Notes: generated from the sequence alone by a model not told the origin. Positions 47,957-61,580 are shown, counted from the first letter of the stretch. The stretch: 64,000 nucleotides of DNA from Monilinia fructicola (GCA_008692225.1 VICG01000009.1:1736001-1800000), one strand, 5' to 3'. Numbers and translations: made by a program.

Positions 47957-50068
47957 TTATGGTCGCGGGGCACCGTTTGAAACAGGTGCGTGATAAGATC
48001 CAATACTTTGGAAACCCCTAATAAACTTGTCAGTAAATCTTTCACTCATCAAAAGGGAACAAGACTAACTTGGCAAGATCAAATTTTTGCTCTTCCTCTT
48101 CTTCAAGCTCATCAACATCCGATACCTCAAGTTTTTCTGAAACGCCCATTCTGGTAGGGCTGATGGCAGAAACCCGTCGTCTCATTGGAGGTGGACTGCT
48201 GCTAGGAAGAACAGCGTTGAATGCCTTGATGGGGCTGCTGTCGTAACCACCAAATCCTCGTGGAGGAGGATCTTCAGCAGCGTATTTCCAAAAAGATGGC
48301 GGGGGAGCTAATTGGCATAACTTGGCTTGGTCGCTGGGCAGTACTTGGTGGTGCTAAACGAGGTATGACTCGATGCGGAGCGGGGGTGACCAAGGAGTTA
48401 CCTTCATCTTGTTGGTAGGAAGATGAAAGAATGGGTGGAGAACCGGGAATATTATCAGATAAACCGATGGTGTTATTCTGGTTTCGGCGATGTCGAGGAA
48501 GTGGACTTCCATCGCCTGGATATCCCTCTTGCAAAAGTTGAACTCGAGGAGCGCGGTCAGGAGTAAATTGGACCCCTTGAGATGCGTACGAACTCATACG
48601 TGGCGAGGCGGAACTTGGAGATCGCTTGCCCTTGATTGCAGAACTCGGATCGAATTCATCTTTGATATCTCGACCAGACGCCGTGATTGGTGATGCTGGT
48701 TGTGAGGATCCGCGGTGGCCACCTCTACAGGCAGGTGCATATGCGAGTGCTCTTGTTGCATCATAGCACTCTGTCTTGATTGCCCACTTCATACCTTTTC
48801 CCGGCTCATGCTTTCCACGTGGTGTCTTTTCATAACTTCTGTTGAGTGACAAGTTGTGGCGAATTGAGTTCTTTGGTCCATGGTTAGTTCAAATTCAATT
48901 CATCAGGAGATCATACTGATAACTTACCTGCCAGCCATTGGGTGGTTGGTGTCGGTAATAAGAATATTTGGCCATGATATATGAGTAGATACCACTCAAT
49001 GCCAAGCTTTCACCTGGAGTAGAAATAATGGCTTGTGCAATCATTTGACCGTAACTATAACCGGGCTTGATATGACAATTGGAATCGAGACTGAGGTCAA
49101 TATTTTCGGCATCATTCATAACCATAGTGCCACCCGCCGAATATCCAAGAGGCGATCTCTTAGTCGAACCTCTGATGCGAGAAGCGGGAGGAGTACCAGG
49201 GCGTTGGTAATTAGCTGGGGCTGGGGCAATGGCTTGTGGAGCTCCATTCTGGCCTCGAGATCCATTGGTCGAAGGTAACTGAAAGACATCCGGGATTGGG
49301 TCCGGGTCTGCGTCTGTGTCTTTATATCTTCGAAGATCGTCCGCGTCCTCCTCTGCAAGCCCCTCGGCTCTCCGTAGGTATCTCGGAGCGATGTTGAGTT
49401 CTCCTGAGGGTAAGACGAACATCATCTCAATGTTCGCTATTTCAATGACCGCTCCGCTATGCAATTCGGTGACTTCGTTACTGCGGAAAGTCCTATTGTC
49501 GACTCTGACTCCATTGCGACCAAAGACCTTGAGTCGCCAGCCATCCTCATTCCAGAAAATATCAGCATGATTTCGGGATATCATCTTGTTTGGACTCAGA
49601 TCAATATGGACTTTCTTGTACTGGGTATCATCATCTGGACCATCTGCAGTGTTTCGTCCAACAAGAATGCACCAAGTCCTTGCAATAATATGCCCAGCCC
49701 TTTCCAGCTAACTTTGCGAAAGCTTTAATTCCTCCTCTGCTCTCCAATGTATGCTTCTCATCGGCATGGTCTATGCTAACTTGTACGATACCGGGTGCCC
49801 CAAGTGTTGAGTAACTTTTGCGATACGTGCTTCCGGGCCATCCATTTCAGGTGCAGGTGGATTGAGGGGAAGCTGATTCGAGACTGGGTGTTCGGACTTG
49901 AGATCTTCCGTCTGCATCTCTTGTCAGTGAGAATTACACATCCGCCATGACCTAAATCACTTACCTTCTTTCTTCTCTTGGCAGGACGAGAAGGTGAGGA
50001 GTCAGGAACATCAACCTCATTCATTGTCTCTTGACGTGGCGACGGCCCTTCTTACCGGAAGATGTCAT
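47957..50068 (-). CDS. FHA-forkhead transcription factor (Fkh/Sep1-Fkh2 type); a few frame breaks
   Basis: These factors combine a phosphothreonine-binding FHA domain with a winged-helix DNA-binding domain and control mitotic/septation genes. The start is at 50068 ([10 protein letters not shown]). [17 protein letters not shown] follows in another frame. FHA elements are [49 protein letters not shown] and [10 protein letters not shown]. Forkhead elements are [38 protein letters not shown], an intron at about 48929-48872, and then [19 protein letters not shown]. The C-terminus is Ser/Pro-rich, shifts frame near 48300 ([20 protein letters not shown]) and ends through a last intron at GAPRP with TAA at 47957-47959. 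At least four single-base shifts (near 50025, 49810, 49672 and 48300) interrupt an otherwise complete gene. Confidence 0.88.
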
Positions 50069-53000
50069 TTTTTTTGCGACAGCGTTGACCGGTGATTATT
50101 CTGCATCAGATGTCGTAGGTTTGGGTATGATGGTGGACGACTAAAGAGAACAATGAGTATTATATCATCGAGGGAGCGCAGATGCAGAAGGGAGGGGAAG
50201 AAATGCAGATAACCCTTGCGAACAAAATGTCAAAGAGTTATCAATGATGAGGGGAGGGGGGACGGTTTTAAATAATGCGACAAGACAAGATAATGAAGGA
50301 ACAGGAACATACAAAAACGCCAAAGATTGATTGTGTTTTTACACAGCAATTAGCAATCAGCAAATGGCAGTTTTATTATTCAGATGCGACAATGAATTGT
50401 AAGCAGGTAAGTAGGTATTGTTTTCTCTTTTTCTGCTTCTTCTGCTTCTCCTTCTTCTTCTTTTTTTTGTCGTCTTTCGATTTCTCTCTATTACTTGCTA
50501 CCTTGCCTACCTTTCCCACAGTCACAGTCGCCCTTTCGTATTCTCCGTCACGCGGCAGTCGGTAGTCGCGTCCTTGTTCAAAGTGTATGTGCTTTTGCGC
50601 TTGGAGGGTTGGTTGGTTGCCCTTGAACTTTTTTGATGAATGCTATTGAAACATTGATTGATAGATAGGAAGATAGATGAGTCGATGGATAAACGGATAG
50701 ATGAATAGATGTAAGGATGAATGAATAGATTTGTCTTTTTTGAGATTTCTTATAAAGCTTTTTTTCTTTCTTTAAGAATAAATTAATTGAGGGAATAGAA
50801 AGTATTTGAATGATTTAAGATAATTGTACTAAACAAGTATACAGGTAAGTAATAAGTAGGTTGGTAGATAAAATGATTAAAATACATACTAGATAATTAA
50901 TGATTATATATTTATTATCTACAAGACTTATAGATAATTGGCATTGTTGAAAGGGTTTCGGCTTGGGGGGAATTTTCCATTTGAAGTAAATTTATCGCAG
51001 CGGGTCATATGATTGGTCGGATAGGAACGCAGAAAACAATCGGTTCTTTTTCTTTTCTCTTCCGTTCAGCTTACTAATCATTTTAGTATTTCAAAGGCTT
51101 CCAAGGTTGTAACCTTAAGGAATACAATACAGTGTTTGATATTGATCAGTCCAGGTGGTCTGTGCTCAACTTCGAGCACTAGGTAGGTATGTGATAATTG
51201 AAGTGGCTGACCTGGGGAATCATTTATTATTCAGTAGTACTAGCTTATAATTGTAAATAGAGAGGGAATGAACAAGTACCTCGTAGTTGAATACGAGGTA
51301 GGTAATTGCCTGGTAGGTACAGAGTAAGGTAGCTAGCTAGCTGGAGATATCCTCTGTGCGATATAATATAACTTTGATCTGAAGAACTTTTCTATAAGAA
51401 TACTTATACCTAGGTAGATATCCACTGGTAGGTATCCATGTTAAAAAGGAAAAAATAAAATCAATATAAATAATAAACCCTAGCTTGGTAAAAGTTTTTA
51501 ATATTATAAAATAATAAATAGCTTAAAGGGTTTTAAATAAATAGAAATATCAAGTTACTTTAATTAGATATTTAATTTATTAATATTAGATATCTTATTA
51601 TACTATCTACGTAAAAAGTAAAAATACTTAGGAAAAAATAAATATTTTATAAAAAAGAAAGAAAGATATCTAATTATAAAACCTAATAATTATTTAATAC
51701 TTTATTATATAACCTTAGAAATTAATAAGTTAGTATAAATAATCGTCTATAGATACATTTACTTTATTATATATTTTTTACATAGGTCTACGAGTATATA
51801 AGTAATGAGTAGTAATAGGTAATATATATAAACATATATAATAATATTTATTTCTAAATATTTACCCATTAGATATCTATCGATTATATGAAATCAAAAA
51901 ATCCATTCCTTTTCTAATTAACTATAAGGTATTTCCAGGTTCTCTCTCTCTTCCATCTACAAGTACTCCGTATCTTAAAACATCTGTGCTTTCTATTTAC
52001 GCGTTAAGTTCGTGCATATTGCATATTCTCCTCCTCCACTTCAATATGCACAAGACATCATTACTCTTTCTTACCTTACCTAGGTACTCCGTACAACAAT
52101 GAATCGTCCTACGGATACACAACGTCAGCAACCGTATATAGACCACCAGTGGAGCACATCAGAGACTTCATAGACCATCCATCACCACATAACTGTATAG
52201 AATACAATTTCATGATACCATAGATGCTCGACATCATCACATCTTAGGTTCCATCCACTATGTGTCGCTCATACCTAGGTAGCCTCAACAAGTCATCTCC
52301 AGCTTTATCTTGCGATACTTGAGTACCGACTAGATAATAATTGAATACTCAGCCTATCAGGTACCAATACCTACTTGACTTATTATCTACTTGCCACCTA
52401 CTTACCACCGACTTACCATCCATCTACTTACCATCTACTACTCTGTACGATACCAATCAAACCATTCCCATTCCCATTCCCATTCCCATTTCACCAGAAT
52501 CCTTCAATCGAACTAACCTTCATCGCACCGGAGACTTGACTACTTTTAATTCCTTCGACCTCAACCTCTCTCCTCACATAGATCATGATTCAGGATCCAC
52601 CCAACTGTCAGCCACCACGACCAAACTAACCAAACCCGACTGACTATGAGCCACTTACTCCTACTGAAGCTGGAGCTGCTTGATTCAGATCTCTTGAGGC
52701 TCAATGTTGTTTAAACTCGACTTGCGAGTCAGGTTGATCTTTGAAAACCTTCAACGGATTGAAGAAAACGGTCCAACTAGCTAGCCATGATAGCATTGCC
52801 TACCTACGTATAAGATCTTACATGACCACCTGGTGGTGACTAGTCGATGGAGATTTTTATGATTCGACGATCGGTGTGGTTGGATTTAGAAGAGTGGAAT
52901 AACAGAATAGCAGACTCACCTCTCACCTCTCATCTCTCACCTCTAATCCACTTCATCTTCATCTCCATCTACTCATCTACTCATCTACTATCCACCATCC

Positions 53001-53382
53001 ACCCAACAGCCACATCCATCTACCAGTATAAGATTCACCCACCACACTACATTACTCTACTCTATACCAGCCATCCACATCCACATCCACATCCACTAAT
53101 ACCTCATCCCCCAAGATCTCCATCATTCACCAACCACCTCCAAATAATCACAATCAGCTAGGTTAACCTTAAGGTTAACGATACACTTGCTTTCCAAGAT
53201 GACGATAAATCCAATACTACAAGTAAGATTACAAAAATCGAGGTAAGAGTCACTAATAGTTACTAAACTCGAGTATATGATAAAGCGAAGAAAACAACTA
53301 GTATTATTTTCATCGTCTAATCTTGTATTGTATGGTATTGTATCGTGTTATATTATAAGATTACATTTTAATCTTCCATTTG

Positions 53383-53460
53383 ATATTTGTCAAAACATTT
53401 GACATTTAATATTTGGCATTTGACATTTGGCATTTGACATTCAATATTTGAGATTAGTTT
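53383..53460. repeat. degenerate ~10-bp tandem repeat (ATTTGACATTTGGC)n
   Basis: Alternating ATTTGAC, ATTTGGC and ATATTTG units over about 75 bp, seen directly. Confidence 0.75.
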
Positions 53461-53590
53461 TGTGATAAATATCCATAGGTTAGATGTATGTTAGATGTAA
53501 GATCTTATATACTAGGTAAGACTTACATACATCATCTATCTACTCGATCTATCATCATGCTCATCTTATCTTTATATCTCCCCAGGTACC

Positions 53591-53594
<4 letters not shown>

Positions 53595-53624
<30 letters not shown>
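53595..53624. repeat. (GA)n microsatellite
   Basis: About fifteen uninterrupted GA units. Confidence 0.95.
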
Positions 53625-53627
<3 letters not shown>

Positions 53628-53878
53628 ACACATTGATAATCCAATATAGAGGTGCAATTTATCTCTCTCTCTCAGTAACCTTAAGGTTACCTATCCAACC
53701 AAAATCCATCAAATCACAAACTCGCACATTATACGCGTCAAACACAACAACCACGACCACAACAACCACAGCCACAACCACAACCATAACCATAACTCTA
53801 ATCCAACGCAAACCGATTCCCCCCTTCCCCGCAAACCTCAAATCCAAAACTAACCTACCATCTCATCATCTCACTATT

Positions 53879-54003
53879 CATCCATCCATCCATCCATCCA
53901 TCCATCCATCCATCCATCCATCCATTCATCCATTCATTCATTCATCCATTCATTCATTCATCCATTCATCCACCCATCCACCCATCCATCCATCCATTCA
54001 CCT
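53879..54003. repeat. (CATC)n / (CATTCAT)n microsatellite
   Basis: A perfect CATC run of about 45 bp grades into CATTCATTCATC units. It produces an artificial His/Pro/Ser/Ile frame. Confidence 0.95.
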
Positions 54004-54745
54004 CAATAAATAAACCAGAGAACACACATAACCTTTGAAAATCGAGAGAAAACAGATCGGTAAGATAACCCTCTCCTCAAACCCACACCCGCACCCACAC
54101 CCACACCCACACCTCCTCCCAATCCCCCCTCTTAAATCTAGAGTTGGAGTTCATCTCCGCCTCCATCAGCACCTCCTCCGCTCAAGCTTTCCACTGCTTG
54201 ACACACCGACACGGCAGTTCACAAGGACATCAATTCACACGTACGCAGGTACAGTATCTAAGCCGCCACCCAGTCATACTGATACGAGTAGACCTCTCTC
54301 ATCAATAGCAATACCATTACCAATACCAATACCAAATCTGAATCCAATAAAATAAGAATAGAATTATCTACAACGCGCATTAACCAATTGCCCCTAGATT
54401 CATGCTCCGTTTCTTCTCCATTCATTCATTTCATTTCCAACCAAATCATCAGAACAAACCAACCCATCCATCCATCCCAATAGAATGCTCCGAGTTCGCA
54501 AAGGAACGTGATCCCCCCTCCCAAGAAATATCAAAACCCACCCATGCATGCATGCATCAAGGAATGTTCTCCCATAATATGATCCATCCAGAGATCCCAT
54601 GAAATGCGCAAATCCTATTCACAGTGTGTCGTGCCATGTCGCTTATCCCCTATCCCTATGCTGTGTACATGATACCCCGCGAAAAACAAGTAGGAAAAAT
54701 TATGTCCGCCTCTTGATCGATAACTCCTCGCATCCAAAAGAGCGT

Positions 54746-57700
54746 CTAAAACAAGACGAGCAGGCCCATCAATCCAACGATGGCTCCCATCACCACCCCG
54801 TTCTTCCCCGCCGCATTCGCCTCAATCGGGGCACTGGGCGTCGCAGACACACTACTCACGCTGACGCCACTCGTGACCTCGGTGGTGGGTTGGACGTAAT
54901 AGCTAGTGGTTTCACCCCCAACGGTGAGGGTGCTGGGTTGGATGTATGTAGATGTTTGAGCGTGCGTTGTGTTTGCCCAGTAGGTTGTGGGGATGGTGAC
55001 GGTTGTTACGACCGAGGGGACGGTGACGATGTCAACGGTTTCAATTGTGTTGCCAATTGTTGTTGGGACCTGAGAGGATTAGTTTAAATGAGTAGGTAGA
55101 GGGGGGGAGGGGGGGGGTTTGTGAATTCTTACATAGACGGTTACTTTTCCGGTTGCGGCGGGTAGGGTAGATGTGAGAGTATGAACAGAGGTTACTTTGA
55201 TGGTGTTTGTTTCAGTGGCTGTGAGGACGATACTATATCCAGGAAGATGGTTAGATTCTTATATTCATTTCTGGGTAACAAAAGTTATGCTTACGTTGAT
55301 CCAGCACTGACGGTGGTATAGACGTTTTCGACACAAGTAGTAGTTTCATAGACATCAGTAGTCTTATACTCAGTAGCTTGAGTTGTGGTACTGAATGTGT
55401 TAGCTTGAGCTTATATCTAATGGATGATGAACTCACTATTGTACAATAGTTGTGGGAACTTTGACTTCAGTGTAAATCGTGCTGGTATATACTTTTGTGA
55501 TTGGAATGCCGGCTGGTGGTTTCTCGTTAGCAGTCTGAATATGTTAAGCAAGAACGGGATTCATACAAACTGTCTGTACTTGAGTGATTGGGTATAAGGC
55601 GGTAGATGTCTGGTAGGCATATGTCTCGATCCTTTATATAGTTAGAATGACAATGTCAAAAATAGGGAAAGACATGTCCAATTGTCTGGAGTAATAGACC
55701 AGACCAAATCCAAGCTTTTACTTCATGAAAAGTTGTGAAGGTTCAAGATTGATTCAATCATTTGAATACGTTCATCCATCCAAATGATTTCAACCTTCAA
55801 AAAAAATCAAGAATCACAAGCCTCTCATTGTTGGACCAAATTCAAAATACAAACTGTCGGATACACCAATAGGCAAAGAAAATTTGCAAACTTACGTCTT
55901 GGTTTGTGGTGGTAAGGTAGTTTGCGAATAATCAGTATAATACCCGTGAGTAACAATCAAACTAGTTGATGTTTTCGTGACAGTATAAATAACACCAGAG
56001 ATCGTTTGAATCTCGGTGACAGGGCAAAGACTTGTAATGGTTTGAAGGACTTCAGTTTCGACACTGTATTGATGATTAGATCTTCATTTTTGTGATTTAA
56101 ATTCAAAAAATTGAGGTTCTTACGTTTGAGTTTGAGGTGGCAAAGTAGTTTGCGAATAATCGGTAGTATATCCGTGAGTAACAATCAAACTAGTTGATGT
56201 TTTTGTGACAGTATAAGTGACACCAGAGATCGTTTGGATCTCAGTAACAGGGCAAAGACTTGTGATGGTTTGAAGAACTCCAGTTTCGACACTATGTTGA
56301 TGGTTAGATTCTTATTCTTGATAATGAAATTCAAAAAAGCAATGTTCTCACGTCTGAGTTTGGGGTGGTAAAGTAGTCTTGGAATATTCGGTAGTATATC
56401 CATGTGTGACAATGAGGCTAGTTGTTGTTTTTGTGACGGTATAAACGATCCCGGAAATTGTTTGGGTTTCAGTAACAGGGCAAAGACTCGTGATGGTTTG
56501 AAGAACTCCAGTCTCAACGCTATATTGATGGTTAGTTCATTATATTCAATACCAAAATTCAGAAGATGGTGGGACTCATACGTTGTAGTCTTTGGCGGGA
56601 GAGTGACAGAAGCTTCAATTGTAGTTCCAATCTTGGTGACAATATATGAAGTAGTCGTATACGTGACAGTGGCGACACTTCCTGAGATCGTCTTTGTTTC
56701 TGTGACTGGGCAAAGACTTGTAATTGTGGAATAAACTCCAGTTATCGCACTGTGAAGAAGGTTAGCTTTCAGAATATAAAAAGTTTGCAAAAGTTTTATA
56801 CGTTTCAGTCTTGCCAGGAGCGGTTGTTGTGACTTCAACATGTGTGGGAACGTGAGTTGTATAGTATGATGTCGTTGTATACGTCACAATGACTTCTTTT
56901 CCAGAAATGGTAGTGGTATCGGTCACAGGGCATAAACTGGTAATTGTGGAATAAACTCCAGTTATAGCACTGTGAAGAAGGTTAGCTTACAGAATACAAA
57001 AAGTTTGAGAAAATTTTTATACGTTTCAGTTTTGTCAGGAGCGGTTGTCGTGACTTGAACATGTGTAGGGACGTGAGTTGTATAGTATGATGTCGTTGTA
57101 TACGTCACGGTGACTTCTTTTCCGGAAATGGTGGTGGTGTCGGTGATGGGGCATAAACTGGTGACTGTCTCGATAACCTCAGTCTGAACAGCAGTCGTAT
57201 GAGGTGGTCCAGTAACAGTATGGACGATAGTCGTGGGGACAACTAGTTTTACATGTCAGTAATCAATCCTTCCTCCTCGACATAATCAAAATGGACTTTG
57301 AAGAGCATACCAGTTTCGACGACAGAAGTTGTGGTGTAGGTCTTTGTGTATGTAGTCCCAGGAGCCGTGATCGTTTCCTCAACAGGACAAGTCGTAGTAT
57401 ACGTGACGACGACCTAGCAAATAAGTCAATCAAGCTATTTAAAGACACATCACGGGATCATCTTACGTCAGTGGTTGTCGTTTCCCAACCAGTTGGGCCA
57501 GGGACAGTGACAACTCCACCGCATCCTCCAACACAGCTAGTGACAACTACAGTTGATGTTGCGATAGTCGTGACCCATTTTGTTGTTCCTTTTTCGGTTG
57601 TCGTAGAGGTGACCTATGAGAGAAGAATTAGATACTGATTCACAACGTGATATCAATGTAAATATTATGGTATTCAATCTTTCTCAATGATTGGAAACCT

Positions 57701-58082
57701 CTCATTTCATTGCACGAATGAAGTTTCACTCAAATATGAGCAAGTCCAAGGCTTGAAAGTTTCACTTCTTGTATCAGACGACACTGATCCAAAGTGACTT
57801 GAGTACACAAAGCTCGCATTCCATATCCCCAATGTGATAGAATGATGAGACTTCTCATCATGACGCAAAACACCTCCATGCCGACCACAACTAAAGAGCG
57901 CATCAAAACAATGGACGTTAACATACCGGGCAGATAGTTGTTGAAGTGAAGGTGGTCCAAGTAGTAGTATCAGTCTCAACAGGAGGACTGGAGTACCCAG
58001 GAGGATTAGAATACCATCTCTCCTGAAGCCCTTGAGCGAGAGTTGAAGTGGCAAGAGCCAATAAAGCGAAGGCTGCCTTCAT
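54746..58082 (-). CDS. GPI-anchored Ser/Thr-rich cell-wall protein with tandem repeat exons
   Basis: The start at 58082 gives a clear signal peptide (MKAAFALLALATSTLAQG). Exon A (58082-57927) ends TFTSTTICP and exon B (57613-57467) holds VVVTSCVGGCGGVVTVPGP. There follow at least six similar exons, each carrying a SLCP(V/I)T(E/D)xxTISG core and VTYTTT/VTKTTTS strings, separated by short introns. Smaller Thr-rich exons lead to the last exon, which ends NAAGKNGVVMGAIVGLMGLL and a stop at 54746. That small-residue omega region plus hydrophobic tail is a GPI signal. High Thr/Ser predicts heavy O-mannosylation, so an adhesin or structural wall role is inferred. One extra T near 57360 breaks the frame of the third exon. 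Exact intron edges of the central repeats are approximate. Confidence 0.82.
56721..57180. repeat. 220-bp tandem duplication of exon plus intron in the GPI-protein gene
   Basis: TAATTGTGGAATAAACTCCA begins at 56721 and again at 56941. Both units continue nearly identically through an intron and the following exon. Confidence 0.85.
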
Positions 58083-59763
58083 GATTGCGATGGGTAACGA
58101 TATGTTTGGAGACCGTTCTAAGTCAAGTTCTTGTATAACGATTGCACACTCTGTACTTTACACCACAGAGAGTAGGTATAACGACCGTCTTATATAATAT
58201 GAAAAGAGAGGGTCGAAAGCAACTTTGCTTGTGAGGAGGTTGGAAGGGTATATTTGCGAAAGGTTGGAACACCCAGAAAAAGAAACACAAACACATGCGG
58301 CACAAGGGCACTCACTACTATATATGGATGGCGAGAAGATCTTGATTATATCATGTATTCTTTTGGTCACTTACATCGGATTGTATGGATTGTATTTATG
58401 GAATTACTCAAATTTCCAAAAATTTATGAGTTCTCCGAATTGGATTGGTTGATAACCCATACTATTATATGACGTCCGTGTAGGGGTTCAATCAGATGCA
58501 TCTGTACCAACAGGTTGCATATTCTTTCATGGCGATGCAAATTCGGGCAAGTATCTGTTTCTTTCTTGGTCCACTAAGACACAAAACGGTCTTCGCTGAT
58601 GGCTAACAAGTATGCTACGTAATTTTAGGATACGAGTAGAGTGCTGACCAACAACGGCTGGCCCAATTTCGATCCAAGGTAAAGAAGAGAACTCCTAAGT
58701 ATAGTAGTACGAAAGAATTGAACATTTCGAGTATTTCGGAGGATGTATTCGGGGAAGAAGGCTGGAATGAACATGGGGTCCTGGTTGATCGATGTTGTGA
58801 AAGCAATATAATGATGCATGGAGAAGATATCAACACGAGGTTTTGCATGAAAAACCTTTGTTCTTACATGGTGCCACCTCACAAATTTCATCCCCGGGGA
58901 AGAGCGAGACCTGGTGACAAAATTTGTTCTCTGTTGTCCATTTTCGAGACCTTTTGGAGTTATTGAAAAACGTGGTGGCCATTTCCTTGGGTACCTTTTG
59001 TACAACAAAACCAGGTTATACAATAATTTCCTACCTACACCTAAATATTGGGGAGTGATTTCCCCTTGCATAGAAAGTATTTTGGCCTCCATTTCTTCCG
59101 GCAAAATGAACTCCTGTAGAGGGTACCCAGTTTTTCCCTTTTACAAGAGAGTCATGATAAAAAGCCGGTTGCTCCTTCGTATCTGACTGTAAGGCGCCTC
59201 GGGATCTGCTAACAAACGCGGGGAAAGATGTATACTAGGATCTGTATGTGTGTGGGTGGGCTGAAAAGTTTGTACCATGCACAACAGAGGCGGGGTGAGA
59301 TCCAAAGGGAAAAAATCAGGATATGTTGTCAATTGCTGTACGTTAATCGAGGTATCAATTCGCGCGAGAGATGCATAGATGATCCAAAAAATCACTCTTC
59401 GGGTAATAGATAACAAAGTGTAGTGGCGATGTGGAGAACAGGTAACACTGTGCGATGATAAACTTCCCGTTGGTAGCCATTTCTCGCTTGCGCTTCATGT
59501 TTTTCCTCACACTCTGTTGTTGCTATGACTAGGTCAAATTGTAAATAAAGCCTCAATATCGTGACCGAACACGCCACCCAACAGTTTGAATCGTTCGATT
59601 CCTTGCCGACATGTAAGCTGACAAAGTTTGCATGGTATAGCACCGGGCTGTAACAGACTCACCGAACATGGGGTTTTTGTAGGTGGCTTAGGGTAGTATT
59701 GACTTATGATATTTTTACCTTATCAGTATTTACCTACATCACAACCAGGGCCTTTTTTCTTGG
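58083..59763. other. intergenic
   Basis: The longest frame is a 159-codon minus-strand one at 58625-59104. It has no recognisable domain and no clear start context, so I do not call it a gene. The rest shows no coding signal. Confidence 0.5.
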
Positions 59764-61580
59764 CTAATCATCATCGTCGTCGGTGTCACTTTCCCAACCC
59801 TCTTCATATGATTCCGCGATTTCGCCAAGAGAATTACTGAGTGCCTCTCGTTCATCCATGCCAATAGCTCTGTTTACTATCTGCTGGAGGTTTTTAATTC
59901 TTAGAGCAACAGATGTGTCGGTGGAAAGAGATGTGCTAATTGATAGATTGGTGATATTATCAGTTTCTCGAGTGAAAATACGAGGAAAGCTATCAAGAAG
60001 TGGGAAAGATAACGGAGTGTATGTCCTGTGGGGATAAAGTAAGCAAACTGGAGAGAGACTTTTATGGTGACTACTAACTTGGAAAGCAATGGAAGACTAG
60101 CAGCAATTCTTCGAGCTCGTTCACGGCCCTCATCATTTCTGTCGTTTTCTTCATCGTATTCCTCATCCCCTCTGTAATTCTCAACTTGTCCAAAAACATG
60201 AACCTTGCCGTGCTTTTGACGACCGCGATTCTGCTCCCCTGTTTCCGTGGGAAAGAAGTCTATATCAAAATTGGCAGTACCACTCTCTTCAGCCATATCT
60301 TCACCATGACTTAAAGTCCATGCTGAACTAATTCTCGTGTCTGTGGCATGAGAATGTTCATTCATTCTTGTATGAACATTATCACTAGCTACTGTCTCGG
60401 ACTTCTGTTTAACAGTCATACGTAATTTTGCGATATTTTGATTTCCATTGACATTCAGTGTGCTGGATAGTTGGTCCAATGTCTGTCTCAGACCGTTTTG
60501 AGGCTTTAATCTCGAAGGCAGCGCCATGCTCTCCATCGCGGAAGACAACAAGCCAGAAACTTCCCACGGAGAGGTTACATCCAAGTTAACGTAACTTGGT
60601 AAACGTACTGATGGTAGAGTCATTGGAATGAAAAGAGATGTTTGTGGGATGAGTTCTGAGACTGATTTTGCCGTATTTGACAATTTCAAAAAGCGTTTTT
60701 CCTGTCGTCATATCAACACCTATCTGAAATGCAACATTATACAGTACGACTCACCCTGGGTATTTCCTTAATGCTATCCTCCAAGCCCCAGAACCATACT
60801 GTGGTCTTACCATATTCATCCTTTAAACGATCCATATATCGAGCAGCAAAACCACCCCAAGCATCATCGATACCTCCCATTATTTGAATTCCTTGCATAT
60901 GATCAGCTTCTTCAGCAAAAGGTCGAAGATCACGATCCAAAAGATCATGCTCTTTATCTAATGAACTGAACAATTCTTCACCAGCATCCCAGTTCTCAAA
61001 TGGCATTAAAGATGAGTTCAATTCATACTCATTGAGTTGAACTATTGATCTTGGATGATAGTAAACGCGGTTAAAGTCGGACCAATATCGCACTGATTCC
61101 GAGGTGAGTTTTGGTGGTTCGAGACCTTCTTCCAAACTTTGCTGATATGGACTCTGTTGGATGGCGGCCTGCCGTTGAACTACAGCTGGACCATTCCTGA
61201 GTAAGATTAGAATCAGCCAAAGTCTTGACACTCGGTATTACCCTTCGACTACTCACCATAACCCATCGGTAATGACTGGTTCATCTATTTGATATAATGC
61301 ATTAATCTTCCTTAGAGAACCAAACCCTCCTTTCAAATCATAAATCAAAGTTCTCGGAGTGAAAGTCTCGGTACCATCAGCCCCAATACCAGGTCGGAAA
61401 TGAACATCATGATCAACTATTGACTCCTGATCTGCTGAATATGTGAAGTATGATTCCTGGGAACCAGTCAGAATATGTTCATGATTCAGGAAAGAAATGG
61501 TGTGTCACCTGAGTATTCCAAAAATGGGTCGCAAGATAATTACTCTTCTGCCCTAACTGAAGGGTAATAACTTCATGCAT
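59764..61580 (-). CDS. dml1: DML1 / Misato family tubulin-like protein
   Basis: Exons 61580-61509, 61456-61257, 61196-60755, 60701-60079 and 60025-59764 join in phase to give 532 aa, the usual length. DML1/Misato proteins combine a Misato segment II domain with a tubulin-like fold and are needed for mitochondrial inheritance and morphology. The start [20 protein letters not shown] is the family signature, with the tubulin-like [22 protein letters not shown] and [20 protein letters not shown] follow. Later segments are [20 protein letters not shown] (misato II), [14 protein letters not shown], and [15 protein letters not shown] with [14 protein letters not shown]. An acidic tail ends ESDTDDDD. 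All introns are GT-AG and 51-60 nt. No frame break is found, in contrast to many neighbours. Confidence 0.95.

Larger units (their letters stand above)
50069..54745. other. long repeat-rich intergenic region
   Basis: No gene found in 4.7 kb. Positions 50400-50480 are pyrimidine-rich. Positions 51430-51900 form a small AT-rich patch. Three ACCTAGGT palindromes lie at 51408, 52078 and 52273. From 52450 onward Thr/Ser/Pro/His-type frames arise from CCATCC and CATCT repeats and are not genes. This could include the long promoter of the forkhead gene. Confidence 0.55.

Noticed and set aside
53633..54013. Thr-rich then His/Pro/Ile-rich 126-codon frame
   Set aside because: It arises from ACA/ACC and CATC simple repeats.
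58625..59104. 159-codon minus frame
   Set aside because: No domain, no supporting introns or start context, and it lies in otherwise non-coding DNA. Left uncalled rather than named.
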